A stretch of 64,000 nucleotides of DNA from an uncultured Eubacteriales bacterium (GTDB lineage: Bacteria; Bacillota; Clostridia; Oscillospirales; Acutalibacteraceae), in assembly GCA_934457415.1 (NCBI GenBank), contig CAKSHM010000002.1, positions 62,001-126,000 on the forward strand, read 5' to 3'. A program made the position numbers and the translations under genes. The stretch's first letter is position 1; each line of letters opens with the position of its first letter. Below, piece by piece: positions 34,117-43,331 of the stretch. The notes beneath the pieces were generated by a model. That model did no database searches, was not told the origin of the DNA, and worked only from the letters and a program-made list of their open reading frames with translations.

Positions 34117-35724
34117 ATGAACGGAAAAATTTTTGCAAGGCGTTCTGTAACTGCCTTCTTTACGATTATGCTTATGCTTTTAAGCTGTATTATGAGAGTT
34201 GCGGTGATTGCGTCCTCGGACAAGTATAAACAGGCTCAGTTATCACAAAGCCGATATAAAATCACAGTAGGCAAAAACAGGGGAAGTATTTATGACAGAA
34301 ACCGTGTTCTTCTTACTAATAATTCCGTTAAAATAATCGCGGCGGTATCCCCGGTACCCGAAGCGGTAACAGCCATATCAAAGGTTCTTTCAGGCGAGGA
34401 AAAGGAAAGAGTATTAAACATTTTAAAGCAGAAAAAGCCTGCCGTGTGCGAAGTTGAAAAGGAAATTTCGGCAAAAGGGATTAAATGCTTCGCCGTGAGG
34501 GAGGATGATAAGAATAATGCCTATTTTAAGCATATTATCGGATATACCGATGCGACAGACAGAGGAGTTTCCGGATTACAGATGGCTTATGACGGTGTTT
34601 TGTTTAATGAGAACGATACAAGCGCCGTTTTTTATTTAAACGGAAAAGGCGAACAGCTTTCGGGAATAGAGCCCGAATTTGAAAATACCGAAAAAAATTC
34701 CGACTGCATTATCACAACTCTCGATCTCAATATTCAAAAGGCCGCCATAGAGGCGGCAGAGGAAATAACACACGGAGCGGTAGTAGTATGCGGAGCAAAA
34801 ACAGGAGAAATCTACGCGATTTTGAGTAAGCCTGATTTTGATCTTAATGATGTTGCTTCAAGCTTTGACAAAACAGATTCGCCTCTTTTAAACCGCGCGC
34901 TTTCGGCTTACAGTGTCGGCTCTGTTTTCAAGCCGTGCGTTGCCGCGGCGGCTTTTTCGGAAAACAAGGAAAATATAATTTATGAATGCGTCGGAAAAGC
35001 AAAAATAATTGACAGGGAATTTAACTGCCATAAAAGGGACGGCCATGGCATTATGGATTTAAAGAGCGCACTTGAAAATTCCTGCAACACTTATTTTTAC
35101 AACCTCGGACTAAGTGTTGGGAAACATGCGGTTTATAATACCGCATCCGCTCTTAATTTCGGCAGACCGATAGAGATTGCGGATAATTTTTATACTGCCG
35201 AGGGGAGCCTGCCCGATTTAACCTCGCTTGATAACCCCGCGCTGCTTGCCAATTTCAGCATAGGTCAGGGTTATCTGTCTTTAAGTCCTGTTAATATGCT
35301 CACTTTATACTGCTGCGTCGCAAACGGCGGAACATACCGTCTCCCAAGAATTGTCAAAAGCACGGTTAAAAACGGAACGGTCAGAGAATTTCCCGTCAGC
35401 GCGCCGACAAGAGTTATGTCAAAGGAAACGGCGGACTTTTTAAAGGAGGCTTTAAAGGCGGTTGTTGAAACAGGAACGGGAACCGCCGCCAAACCCGAAC
35501 TTTGCAACGCCGCAGGAAAGACCGCCACCGCTCAAACGGGAAGATACAATAATTCGGGCAAGGAAATAAATAACAGCTGGTTTTGCGGATTTTTCCCTTT
35601 TGAAGAACCCGAATATGTCGCGGTGATAATGAGCGAGGGCGGAACGACCTCGCAGACCGCCGGTGCATTTAAAAAATTAGCGGATATTATAACAAAGTCC
35701 GATTACTCCGTTACTCCTGATTAA
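34117..35724 (+). CDS. Class B penicillin-binding protein (transpeptidase)
   Basis: 535 aa. One N-terminal membrane anchor (about 10-32) is followed by the PBP dimerisation region (NRGSIYDRNRVLL, 54-67) and the transpeptidase domain. Catalytic motifs: S269-V-F-K272 in YSVGSVFKPC, S322-C-N324, and K-T-A in GKTATAQTG near 478. No C-terminal PASTA repeats. It crosslinks peptidoglycan stem peptides outside the membrane. Short length and lack of PASTA fit PbpA/SpoVD-related divisome or sporulation enzymes; which is not clear. GGGAGGG RBS upstream. Confidence 0.93.
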   Translation: MNGKIFARRSVTAFFTIMLMLLSCIMRVAVIASSDKYKQAQLSQSRYKITVGKNRGSIYDRNRVLLTNNSVKIIAAVSPVPEAVTAISKVLSGEEKERVLNILKQKKPAVCEVEKEISAKGIKCFAVREDDKNNAYFKHIIGYTDATDRGVSGLQMAYDGVLFNENDTSAVFYLNGKGEQLSGIEPEFENTEKNSDCIITTLDLNIQKAAIEAAEEITHGAVVVCGAKTGEIYAILSKPDFDLNDVASSFDKTDSPLLNRALSAYSVGSVFKPCVAAAAFSENKENIIYECVGKAKIIDREFNCHKRDGHGIMDLKSALENSCNTYFYNLGLSVGKHAVYNTASALNFGRPIEIADNFYTAEGSLPDLTSLDNPALLANFSIGQGYLSLSPVNMLTLYCCVANGGTYRLPRIVKSTVKNGTVREFPVSAPTRVMSKETADFLKEALKAVVETGTGTAAKPELCNAAGKTATAQTGRYNNSGKEINNSWFCGFFPFEEPEYVAVIMSEGGTTSQTAGAFKKLADIITKSDYSVTPD

Positions 35725-35749
35725 GACGATAATAATATTTAAAACGCCC

Positions 35750-35779
35750 TTGACAAGTATATATGAATAGTTGTATAAT
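35750..35779 (+). promoter_or_regulatory. Promoter of the citrate-aconitase-IDH operon
   Basis: TTGACA (35750-35755) and TATAAT (35774-35779) with 18 bp spacing. The predicted start is near 35786, leaving a leader of about 42 nt. The -10 lies inside an inverted repeat. Confidence 0.75.
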
Positions 35780-35787
35780 TGTATACA
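35772..35787. promoter_or_regulatory. Inverted repeat over the -10 box, candidate GntR operator
   Basis: TGTATA-ATTG-TATACA is a perfect palindrome (35772-35787) covering the -10 and start site. Position and shape suit repression by the FadR/FCD regulator encoded by the second gene of the operon. Inference from location; not tested. Confidence 0.45.
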
Positions 35788-35827
35788 TCAATTCACACTA
35801 AATGACTTTTAAAGGACGGAAAATTTT

Positions 35828-37204
35828 ATGCTTGAAATTTCTGATAAAACAAACCTGCTTGAGCAGGATACATATAAATATTCCCTGCAGGATGTCAAGG
35901 ACCCTAATCTTTACCGCGATTTTTACAGCTATGACGATGTTCCAAGGATTGCGTTTAACCACAGAAGAGTTCCTCTCGGAATGCCTAAGGATATTTGGAT
36001 AACCGATACCTCTCTTCGAGACGGTCAGCAATCGGTGGAGCCGTATTCGGTTGAGCAGATAGTTGAGCTTTATAAGTTTATGTCAAGGCTCGGCGGACCT
36101 TACGGAATTATAAGACAGACCGAATTTTTTGTCTACAGCAAAAAGGACAGGAAGGCTATTGAAAAATGTCAGGAGTTAGGTCTTAAATTTCCCGAAATCA
36201 CAACTTGGATAAGAGCAAATAAAGAAGATTTCAACCTTGTTAAGAATTTAGGAATCAGGGAAACGGGAATTTTGGTTTCCTGCAGCGACTATCATATATT
36301 TAAAAAGCTTAAAATGTCGAGAAAACAGGCGATGGATATGTATCTTGCGTCAGTTGCACAGGCATTTGAAGCAGGGGTTATGCCCAGATGCCACCTTGAA
36401 GATATCACAAGAGCCGATTTTTACGGCTTTGTTGTTCCGTTTGTAAACGAGCTTATGAAAATGTCGAGAGACGCGGGAATCCCCGTAAGAATAAGAGCCT
36501 GCGACACTATGGGTTACGGTGTGCCTTATCCCGAGGTAGCGCTTCCGAGAAGTGTTCCCGGGATTGTTTACGGCTTACAGCACTATTCGGACGTTACAAG
36601 CGATATGCTTGAATGGCACGGTCATAACGATTTTTATAAGGCTGTCGCAAATGCCTCGACCGCTTGGCTTTACGGTGCCTCGGGTGTTAACTGTTCATTG
36701 CTCGGAATAGGAGAAAGAACAGGTAATATTCCTCTTGAAGCAATGGTTATGGAATATGCGTCCCTCAGAGGCTCGTTTGACGGAATGGACCCGACGGTAA
36801 TTACCGAAATTGCGGATTATTTCAAATCCGAAATCGGATATAAAATTCCTCCTATGACTCCGTTTGTCGGAAAGAATTTCAATGTTACAAGAGCCGGCAT
36901 TCATGCCGACGGACTTATGAAGGACGAGGAAATTTATAATATTTTCAATACAGGCAAGATTTTAAACCGCCCCGTATCCGTGCTTATAGGAAAGGCTTCG
37001 GGACTTGCGGGAATCGCTTACTGGATAAATCAGAATTACGGTCTTGAGGGCGATGAAAAGGTTTCAAAACTAAGCGACGAGGTTATAGGTCTTAAGGCAC
37101 TTATCGACAAGGAATATGAGGACGGCAGACAGACGACGCTTTCTACTGCCGAGCTTGAAGAAATGCTTGAAAAAGTATCAAACGGAAAATTTAAAAAGCT
37201 TTGA
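35828..37204 (+). CDS. Probable (Re)-citrate synthase (isopropylmalate/homocitrate synthase family)
   Basis: 458 aa HMGL-like TIM barrel. ITDTSLRDGQQS (58-69) is the metal and substrate loop of alpha-acyl carboxylate synthases; RHCHLEDITRAD-like and WHGHNDFYKAVANA (H-x-H metal site) are present. The protein lacks the C-terminal LeuA regulatory domain of isopropylmalate synthase (usually about 500-520 aa). Adjacent aconitase and isocitrate dehydrogenase genes indicate that the product is citrate rather than isopropylmalate. This is the layout of the Re-citrate synthase described in Clostridium kluyveri. Reaction: acetyl-CoA plus oxaloacetate to citrate, for 2-oxoglutarate and glutamate. Function is inferred from context. 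Confidence 0.82.
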   Translation: MLEISDKTNLLEQDTYKYSLQDVKDPNLYRDFYSYDDVPRIAFNHRRVPLGMPKDIWITDTSLRDGQQSVEPYSVEQIVELYKFMSRLGGPYGIIRQTEFFVYSKKDRKAIEKCQELGLKFPEITTWIRANKEDFNLVKNLGIRETGILVSCSDYHIFKKLKMSRKQAMDMYLASVAQAFEAGVMPRCHLEDITRADFYGFVVPFVNELMKMSRDAGIPVRIRACDTMGYGVPYPEVALPRSVPGIVYGLQHYSDVTSDMLEWHGHNDFYKAVANASTAWLYGASGVNCSLLGIGERTGNIPLEAMVMEYASLRGSFDGMDPTVITEIADYFKSEIGYKIPPMTPFVGKNFNVTRAGIHADGLMKDEEIYNIFNTGKILNRPVSVLIGKASGLAGIAYWINQNYGLEGDEKVSKLSDEVIGLKALIDKEYEDGRQTTLSTAELEEMLEKVSNGKFKKL

Positions 37205-37217
37205 GGTGGAAAAATAA

Positions 37218-37874
37218 ATGTTAGAACATAAAACCGTATCGCTTGCCGATCAGGTGTTTGAAAGACTTGAATCGGAAATATTAAGCGGAAAATTCCAAAG
37301 AGGCGAGATCCTCACCGAAAGCAGACTTTGCTCTGAGCTTGGCGTCAGCCGTACTCCGATAAGAGAGGCTTTAAGAAGGCTGAGCCAAGAGCATCTTATC
37401 GAGGAGACCGCAAAGGGCTCGCTTGTAACAGGTATCACGGAAAAGGATATTTCGGATATTTATAAGATAAGAATAAAAATTGAGGGCATGGCGGCTTATG
37501 ACGCTGCGCTTAATGCTACCTCCGAGCAAATCAAGGCTATTCATGACGCGGTTGACCTGCAGGAATTCTATAACACAAAGCATGATGCGGAGCATATAAG
37601 ATTTATGGACAGCAGGTTCCATGACGCGGTTTATAAGGCAAGCTCAAGCCCCGTTTATTTTGATGTGCTTATGCCGCTTCTTAAAAAGGCTCAGAAATAC
37701 CGCCGTGCTTCTGTAGAAAGCAATTCGAGAGCGGACGCGTCGGTTAAAGAGCACCGCGATATTTGCAGGGCTATTGAGGACCATGACGCAAAAAGAGCGG
37801 CGGAGCTTACGGTTAAGCATGTTGAAAACGCATATAAACATATCGCCGAAAATTTCAAGGGAGGAAATAACTGA
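37218..37874 (+). CDS. GntR-family regulator, FCD subgroup
   Basis: 218 aa. The N-terminal winged helix (about 8-72) contains the typical GntR recognition segment LTESRLCSELGVSRTPIREALRRL. The C-terminal all-helical FCD domain (about 78-205) carries HDAVYKASSS and a closing EHRDICRAIEDHD, with His residues that may bind a metal and an organic acid. Such regulators usually sense a carboxylate and repress their operon. Its place between citrate synthase and aconitase genes suggests it senses citrate or a TCA intermediate. The stop overlaps the aconitase ATG by one base. Confidence 0.9.
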   Translation: MLEHKTVSLADQVFERLESEILSGKFQRGEILTESRLCSELGVSRTPIREALRRLSQEHLIEETAKGSLVTGITEKDISDIYKIRIKIEGMAAYDAALNATSEQIKAIHDAVDLQEFYNTKHDAEHIRFMDSRFHDAVYKASSSPVYFDVLMPLLKKAQKYRRASVESNSRADASVKEHRDICRAIEDHDAKRAAELTVKHVENAYKHIAENFKGGNN

Positions 37875-39802
37875 TGGGTTATACAATTGCAGAAAAAATA
37901 ATAAAGGCGCATCTTGTAAGCGGAGAGATGAAGCAGGGTAATGAAATCGCTCTTAAAATCGACCAGACTCTCACTCAGGACGCAACCGGTACCATGGCTT
38001 ATCTTGAATTTGAAACTATGGGACTTGACCGTGTTAAAACCGAAAAAAGTCTTGCTTATATTGACCATAATACTTTGCAGTCGGGCTTTGAAAATGCGGA
38101 TGATCACCGCTATATCCAGTCCGTCGCAAAAAAACACGGAATTTATTTTTCCCGCCCCGGAAACGGAATCTGCCATCAGGTTCATCTTGAAAGATTTTCC
38201 CGTCCCGGCAAAACTCTTATCGGTTCTGACAGCCATACTCCGACAGGCGGCGGAATCGGAATGCTCGCAATGGGAGCGGGCGGCCTTGATGTAGCCGTTG
38301 CAATGGGCGGCGGAGCATATTACATAACAATGCCTAAAATGTATAAGGTTAATTTAACGGGCAGATTAAAGCCGTTTGTAAGCGCTAAGGATGTAAGCCT
38401 TGAAATATTAAGAATTCTGTCTGTTAAAGGCGGAGTAGGAGCAATAATCGAATGGGGAGGCGAGGGAGTCAAGACCCTTTCGGTTCCCGAGCGCGCTACT
38501 ATTACTAATATGGGAACGGAGCTTGGAGCCACCACCTCAATTTTCCCGTCCGACGAAATCACACGCGAATTTTTAAGAGCGCAGGGCAGAGACGGCGATT
38601 ATATTCCTCTTGAAAGCGACAGCGATGCACACTATGATAAAATCATAGATATAAATTTGAGCGAGCTTGAGCCGCTCATTGCCTGTCCTCATTCTCCCGA
38701 TAATGTCGTAACCGTGGCTTCCCTGAAAGGAACAAAGGTCGATCAGGTATGTATCGGAAGCTGTACGAATTCTTCGCTTCTTGATATGCTAAAAGTATCG
38801 GCGCTTTTAAAGGGAAAGAAAATAAATGATAATGTTTCCCTCTCTGTTTCCCCAGGGTCCAGACAGGTTCTTACAATGCTTTCAAAATGCGGAGCGCTTT
38901 CTGATATTCTTCTTTCCGGCGCAAGACTTTTGGAATGTGCCTGCGGTCCGTGCATAGGAATGGGCTTTTCGCCGAATTCAAAGGGTGTTAGTCTCAGAAC
39001 ATTTAACAGAAATTTCTTAGGCAGAAGCGGAACTGCGGACGCGGGAGTTTATCTCGTTTCCCCCGAAACCGCTGTCGCGGCGGCTTTGACTGGCGAGATT
39101 ACAGATCCGAGACTGCTGGGCGTTATGCCTGAGATTAAAATGCCTGAGGAATTCGATGTCAATGACAGCGCGGTTTTAAATCCCGCTCCTATTGCCGAAG
39201 AGGATAAGGTTGAGATTTTAAGAGGACCTAATATCAAGCCGTTCCCCGAATCAAAGCCGCAAAGCGATACGCTTTGCGCTAAGGTTTCCTTAAAGGTCGG
39301 CGATAATATTACTACCGACCATATTATGCCTGCAGGCGCTAAAATTCTTCCTTACAGGTCAAATATTCCCCACCTTTCTCAGTTCTGCTTTGCGGTTTGC
39401 GATAAGGAATTCCCCGAGCGCGCAAAAAGTCTCGGTGAAAGCGTAATCGTAGGCGGCTCGAATTACGGGCAGGGCTCTTCAAGAGAGCATGCGGCTTTGG
39501 TGCCTATGTATCTCGGAGTAAGAGCGGTTATAACAAAAAGCTTTGCGAGAATTCATGCCGCTAATCTTATAAATGCGGGAATTATGCCGCTGACATTTGT
39601 AAACCCCGAGGATTATGACAAAATAAATGAGGGCGACGAGCTTTGCCTTGAAAATATTTTCGAGGGAATGGACGTGGGAAACATGATTTTAAAAGATTTG
39701 ACAAACGGCGTCAAAATCGCGCTTTCCTGCGGATTTACACAAAGGCAGAAGGATATTTTAAAGGCCGGCGGGTTGCTTGCTTTTACAAAAGAGGGTAAAT
39801 AA
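37874..39802 (+). CDS. acnA: Aconitate hydratase
   Basis: 642 aa. The short clostridial aconitase type. Iron-sulfur ligands are in CIGSCTNSS and CGPCIGMG, and the swivel domain carries GSNYGQGSSREHAA near the C-terminus. It isomerises citrate to isocitrate in the cytosol. The start overlaps the GntR stop by one base. It stands in an operon with citrate synthase and isocitrate dehydrogenase candidates, forming the oxidative half of a split TCA cycle. Confidence 0.95.
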   Translation: MGYTIAEKIIKAHLVSGEMKQGNEIALKIDQTLTQDATGTMAYLEFETMGLDRVKTEKSLAYIDHNTLQSGFENADDHRYIQSVAKKHGIYFSRPGNGICHQVHLERFSRPGKTLIGSDSHTPTGGGIGMLAMGAGGLDVAVAMGGGAYYITMPKMYKVNLTGRLKPFVSAKDVSLEILRILSVKGGVGAIIEWGGEGVKTLSVPERATITNMGTELGATTSIFPSDEITREFLRAQGRDGDYIPLESDSDAHYDKIIDINLSELEPLIACPHSPDNVVTVASLKGTKVDQVCIGSCTNSSLLDMLKVSALLKGKKINDNVSLSVSPGSRQVLTMLSKCGALSDILLSGARLLECACGPCIGMGFSPNSKGVSLRTFNRNFLGRSGTADAGVYLVSPETAVAAALTGEITDPRLLGVMPEIKMPEEFDVNDSAVLNPAPIAEEDKVEILRGPNIKPFPESKPQSDTLCAKVSLKVGDNITTDHIMPAGAKILPYRSNIPHLSQFCFAVCDKEFPERAKSLGESVIVGGSNYGQGSSREHAALVPMYLGVRAVITKSFARIHAANLINAGIMPLTFVNPEDYDKINEGDELCLENIFEGMDVGNMILKDLTNGVKIALSCGFTQRQKDILKAGGLLAFTKEGK

Positions 39803-39803
39803 A

Positions 39804-40955
39804 ATGCAAAATTATATAGACAGCGCCGTTGAGCAGTTTAAACAGCTTTTAACAGAGCAGATAGCAAGAGAAAAGAAAATGGAGCAGGAAAGCGGAGCTG
39901 CCGATTTTTCCGCTCTTGATAAAATCGTTATCGGTCTTTGCGGCGGAGACGGAATAGGTCCGATTATATCAAAGCAGGCAAAGCGTGTTCTTGAATTCTT
40001 GCTTAAAAATGAAATTGAATCGGGAAAAATCGAGCTTAAAGAAATCGAGGGCCTTACAATCGAAAACAGAATAGCAAAAAATAAGGCTATCCCCGATGAT
40101 GTTTTGGAAGAAATCAAAAAATGCAATGTTATTTTAAAGGGACCGACAACGACTCTTAAGGGCGGAAGCCTTGAAAGTGCAAACGTCGCTATGAGAAGAG
40201 AGCTTGACTTATATGCGAATGTCCGCCCCGTAAGAGTGCCTGATGAAAATATCGACTGGACATTTTTCAGGGAAAACACCGAGGGCGAATATGTTCTCGG
40301 CAGCCGCGGAGTTGAAATCCCCGATACCCTCGCTTTCGATTTTAAGGTTACGACAAAATCGGGAACCGAAAGAATAGCAAGAGCGGCTTTTGAGTACGCA
40401 AAAAATAACGGAAAGAAAAATGTCGCAATAGTAACAAAAGCTAATATTATGAAAAAGACCGACGGAAGCTTTTCGGAGATCGCACATAGAATTGCAAAGG
40501 ATTATCCCGATATCACCGCCGAGGACTGGTATATAGATATTATGACCGCAAATCTTGTCAATAAGGATATAAGGTCGAATTTTCAGGTATTTTTGCTTCC
40601 TAATCTTTACGGCGATATCATCACCGATGAGGCGGCTCAGATTCAGGGCGGCGTCGGCACGGCAGGCAGTGCTAATATAGGAGATAAGTACGCAATGTTT
40701 GAGGCGGTTCACGGAAGCGCGCCGAGACTTATCGAACAGGGTCTTGGCGACAGGGCTAATCCGACGAGCCTGTTTAAGGCCGCGGAAATGCTGCTCAGAC
40801 ATATCGGATTTATCGGCAAAGCCGATATTCTCGATAATGCGCTAAGTATCTGCACCGAGATTGAAAAAAAGGTCATTGCGGACGGTACCGCGCAGGGCGC
40901 AACAGCCGAAGAATTCAGCGACTATGTCATTTCTGTAATTGAAAAAATATCATAA
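39804..40955 (+). CDS. icd: Isocitrate dehydrogenase (NAD-type, isocitrate/isopropylmalate family)
   Basis: 383 aa from ATG 39804 with GAGGG upstream; a TTG 27 nt earlier would overlap aconitase. GDGIGP lies near 50, the isocitrate-specific S-x-N-x3-R pattern in SANVAMRRELDLYANVRP, and the nucleotide site FEAVHGSAPRL near 305. The missing phosphate-binding residues for NADP are not clear from sequence, so NAD use is likely but not sure. It oxidises isocitrate to 2-oxoglutarate. Completes the citrate-to-2-oxoglutarate path with the upstream genes. Confidence 0.9.
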   Translation: MQNYIDSAVEQFKQLLTEQIAREKKMEQESGAADFSALDKIVIGLCGGDGIGPIISKQAKRVLEFLLKNEIESGKIELKEIEGLTIENRIAKNKAIPDDVLEEIKKCNVILKGPTTTLKGGSLESANVAMRRELDLYANVRPVRVPDENIDWTFFRENTEGEYVLGSRGVEIPDTLAFDFKVTTKSGTERIARAAFEYAKNNGKKNVAIVTKANIMKKTDGSFSEIAHRIAKDYPDITAEDWYIDIMTANLVNKDIRSNFQVFLLPNLYGDIITDEAAQIQGGVGTAGSANIGDKYAMFEAVHGSAPRLIEQGLGDRANPTSLFKAAEMLLRHIGFIGKADILDNALSICTEIEKKVIADGTAQGATAEEFSDYVISVIEKIS

Positions 40956-40956
40956 T

Positions 40957-41001
40957 AAAAAAGTAACAGAGAGTGTTTTTCACATTCTCTGTTACTTTTT
41001 T
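40957..41001. terminator. Bidirectional terminator after icd
   Basis: AGTAACAGAGA-type stem (AAAAAAGTAACAGAGA, 40957-40972) pairs with TCTCTGTTACTTTTTT (40986-41001), followed by T-runs on both strands. It overlaps the last codons of the convergent glycosyltransferase gene. Confidence 0.9.
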
Positions 41002-42436
41002 ATCTGTTTGAAATCTGGTCGATATTTATCGCCGCATTATGCGGAATAGGCTTCCACTCAACCTTTGAAAACAAAGCTATTACCATTGAAATTCTTCCTA
41101 TTAAATCGAAAATCGGGAATGTTATGCAGTACCATATTTTTTTATACCATATAATCGGCATAATCCTTTTATGCTCAACTATAAATATGTAAATTGCGGT
41201 TACGATTCCCTTTATATATGAATCAAGCGTCCATGAAAGCATAAAGAGGAATAAAACGCCTATCATACAGGATTTCGGCAGTCCGTGGAGACTTACACCG
41301 ATACTTTTAAGAAAATGGGCTAAAAATCTCGGCGCATACATATATGTTATAAATAATTGCGCATGCAAAATCAAAATTGTCCTTAGAATTAAAAGAGAAA
41401 TCTTTTTAAAAAACAAAAAAATAGGTCGCGGATAAATAATCATCAGCATATCAAAGCTCATAAAACGAAGCCTTAAATTGTTAAGAACTCTTTTGATCGG
41501 CGTAAGATTTTGCTTTTCCTTTTCGGTAAGGCAGGCTTCTGCGTTTTTATCGGTATAAAAAATATGCGTAAACAGCTTTCCGCCTGATTCGGCAAACGCC
41601 TGCAGGTGTCCTTTTGCCCACCTGATTCTTTGCCGCAAGGCAACTTTCAGGTTAACAGGCTGTTCGTCATAGAATATTGCGTTGTTATTATAAGAAATTT
41701 TATAGCCCTTAACAACTGCATCTGCGCAAAAGGCTCTGTCCTCGGTAAGCGAAGTGTAATTCCAGCCGTTTTCTATAAGCTCGTTCGAAAATAAAAATCC
41801 AGTTCCCTGAATTCTTGTCGCAAGTCTGAAAAGAGATTTTGCCCTATGCTCGTTTCTTATCGTTCTTAGCCAATGTATTCCGTAGGAAGCGGCTATCCAG
41901 TTATCGTTAAAGTTTTTGGTATTTCTGTAAGAGGTGACGATTTTTTCGCCTGCGTCAAACGAATCGTTCATTCTCGAAACATAGTCGGATTTCAAAAGGT
42001 TGTCAGCGTCAAAAATCATATAAGCCTCATAGGACTTAACGCCGATATCCCTGTCTATGCATTTAACAAGGTACTGTAATGCATAACCCTTGGTGCGGTG
42101 CTGAGTATCTGTCCTTTCATAGACATTGGCACCGAGCCTTCTTGCGACCTCGGCAGTATCATCTGTACAGTTATCGGCAACAACGAAAATATCAAGAAAC
42201 TCTTTCGGATAATCCTGCTTTTTTATGCTGTCGATTAAATTTCCTATAACGGCGCTTTCGTTCCTTGCGGCTATAAGAATTGCATATTTATGTTTTTCGG
42301 CGGCTTTTTTGAATTTTCGGGTAGCGACAAGACCTGTAAGCTTAAAAATAATTTTATAAAGCATAAGCTTTGAAACAAATCCGGATACAAGTTTTATCAG
42401 CTTAACCGCTAATCTTAAAATGTTCATAGGTTTCAT
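41000..42436 (-). CDS. Family 2 glycosyltransferase, membrane, cellulose-synthase-like
   Basis: 478 aa. The GT2 core has AARNESAVIGNLIDSI, VADNCTDDT (D-x-D type), FDADN, LTEDRAF (catalytic base) and the Q-x-x-R-W motif in QRIRWAKGHL. Hydrophobic spans lie at about 10-30 and in the C-terminal third (three to four spans near 330-440), so the enzyme makes or exports a polysaccharide through the membrane. No partner genes adjoin. The polymer is unknown. The hairpin at its 3' end is shared with icd. Confidence 0.9.
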   Translation of the reverse strand: MKPMNILRLAVKLIKLVSGFVSKLMLYKIIFKLTGLVATRKFKKAAEKHKYAILIAARNESAVIGNLIDSIKKQDYPKEFLDIFVVADNCTDDTAEVARRLGANVYERTDTQHRTKGYALQYLVKCIDRDIGVKSYEAYMIFDADNLLKSDYVSRMNDSFDAGEKIVTSYRNTKNFNDNWIAASYGIHWLRTIRNEHRAKSLFRLATRIQGTGFLFSNELIENGWNYTSLTEDRAFCADAVVKGYKISYNNNAIFYDEQPVNLKVALRQRIRWAKGHLQAFAESGGKLFTHIFYTDKNAEACLTEKEKQNLTPIKRVLNNLRLRFMSFDMLMIIYPRPIFLFFKKISLLILRTILILHAQLFITYMYAPRFLAHFLKSIGVSLHGLPKSCMIGVLFLFMLSWTLDSYIKGIVTAIYIFIVEHKRIMPIIWYKKIWYCITFPIFDLIGRISMVIALFSKVEWKPIPHNAAINIDQISNR

Positions 42437-42510
42437 TATACCATAGTTTAATTAAAAATCAAGTAAAACCGCCCGATCTTAAGCAAATCTTAAAGATATA
42501 AAAATTACTC

Positions 42511-42540
42511 TTGACATTGGCATAAAGATTATAGTATAAT
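42511..42540 (+). promoter_or_regulatory. rpsU promoter
   Basis: TTGACA (42511-42516) and TATAAT (42535-42540) with 18 bp spacing, 51 bp before the rpsU start. Confidence 0.75.
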
Positions 42541-42591
42541 AACGTTTGTGAAAGTATAACCCCTGCAATTCTGCGGAGGGAGGGAATGTTA

Positions 42592-42768
42592 ATGAGTCAG
42601 GTAAAATTAAAAGAAAATGAATCTCTTGATAATGCTCTGCGCCGCTTTAAGCGCCAGACTGCTAAGGATGGTGTAATTCAGGAAGTCCGCAAGAGAGAGC
42701 ATTATGAGAAGCCCTCTGTAAAGCGCAAGAAAAAATCGGAAGCTGCTCGCAAGAGAAAGTTTCGCTAA
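42592..42768 (+). CDS. rpsU: 30S ribosomal protein S21
   Basis: 58 aa from ATG 42592, which is preceded by GGAGGGAGGG; the ATG 6 nt upstream is less well spaced. Typical S21: acidic start [15 protein letters not shown], then a basic helix, ending in [13 protein letters not shown]. It binds the 30S platform near the anti-Shine-Dalgarno site. Single-gene unit followed by a clear terminator. Confidence 0.97.
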   Translation: MSQVKLKENESLDNALRRFKRQTAKDGVIQEVRKREHYEKPSVKRKKKSEAARKRKFR

Positions 42769-42777
42769 TTGAAAGAA

Positions 42778-42812
42778 AAAAGGCGGTTGGTTTTCAACCG
42801 CCTTTTGTTTTA
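42778..42812 (+). terminator. rpsU terminator
   Basis: AAAAGGCGGTTG (42778-42789) pairs with CAACCGCCTTTT (42795-42806), then GTTTT. Confidence 0.9.
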
Positions 42813-42821
42813 GGAGATTAT

Positions 42822-43319
42822 ATGCTGTTAAAGCCCGATATCAAATTAAAAAAAGTCACCGATATTACACCCAAGCTCCTTGAAAGCTATGGCATAAAGG
42901 CTCTCTTGCTCGATGTTGACAACACTCTTTCAACCCACCACGGCATGGTTTTGACCGATGGGCTGGAGGCTTGGCTCGATAATATGAAAAAAAGCGGAAT
43001 CAAGCTTTCACTGCTTTCAAATTCAAAAGAAAAAAGAGTTAAGCCGTTTGCGGAAAAAATCGGGCTTGATTATATTAGCCTTGCCTTAAAGCCTCTATGC
43101 TTCGGATTTTTTCGCGGTGTGAAATTTTTAAATGTGAAAAAAAAGGAAACGGCGATTGTCGGCGATCAGATTTTCACCGATGTTTTAGGCGGAAATCTTT
43201 CGGGTGTTAAAACCATTCTTTTAACGCCGATTAAGCTTGAATCGTCAGCCAGATTCCGATTCAAAAGAAAGCTTGAAAAAATAGTATATAAAGTATATAA
43301 AATAAAGGATCTTTATTAA
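42822..43319 (+). CDS. yqeG: YqeG-family HAD phosphatase
   Basis: 165 aa HAD-IIIA enzyme. The nucleophile and acid motif is DVDNTLSTHH (D31, D33), the second motif LLSNSKE follows, and the acidic pair is in VGDQIFTDVLGG. YqeG is a phosphatase of low-molecular-weight phosphate esters; in cyanobacteria and plants it acts on phosphatidylglycerol phosphate. RBS TAGGAGATT upstream. It stands immediately before endonuclease IV, with 12 nt between. Confidence 0.88.
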   Translation: MLLKPDIKLKKVTDITPKLLESYGIKALLLDVDNTLSTHHGMVLTDGLEAWLDNMKKSGIKLSLLSNSKEKRVKPFAEKIGLDYISLALKPLCFGFFRGVKFLNVKKKETAIVGDQIFTDVLGGNLSGVKTILLTPIKLESSARFRFKRKLEKIVYKVYKIKDLY

Positions 43320-43331
43320 GAGGTGAAACTT

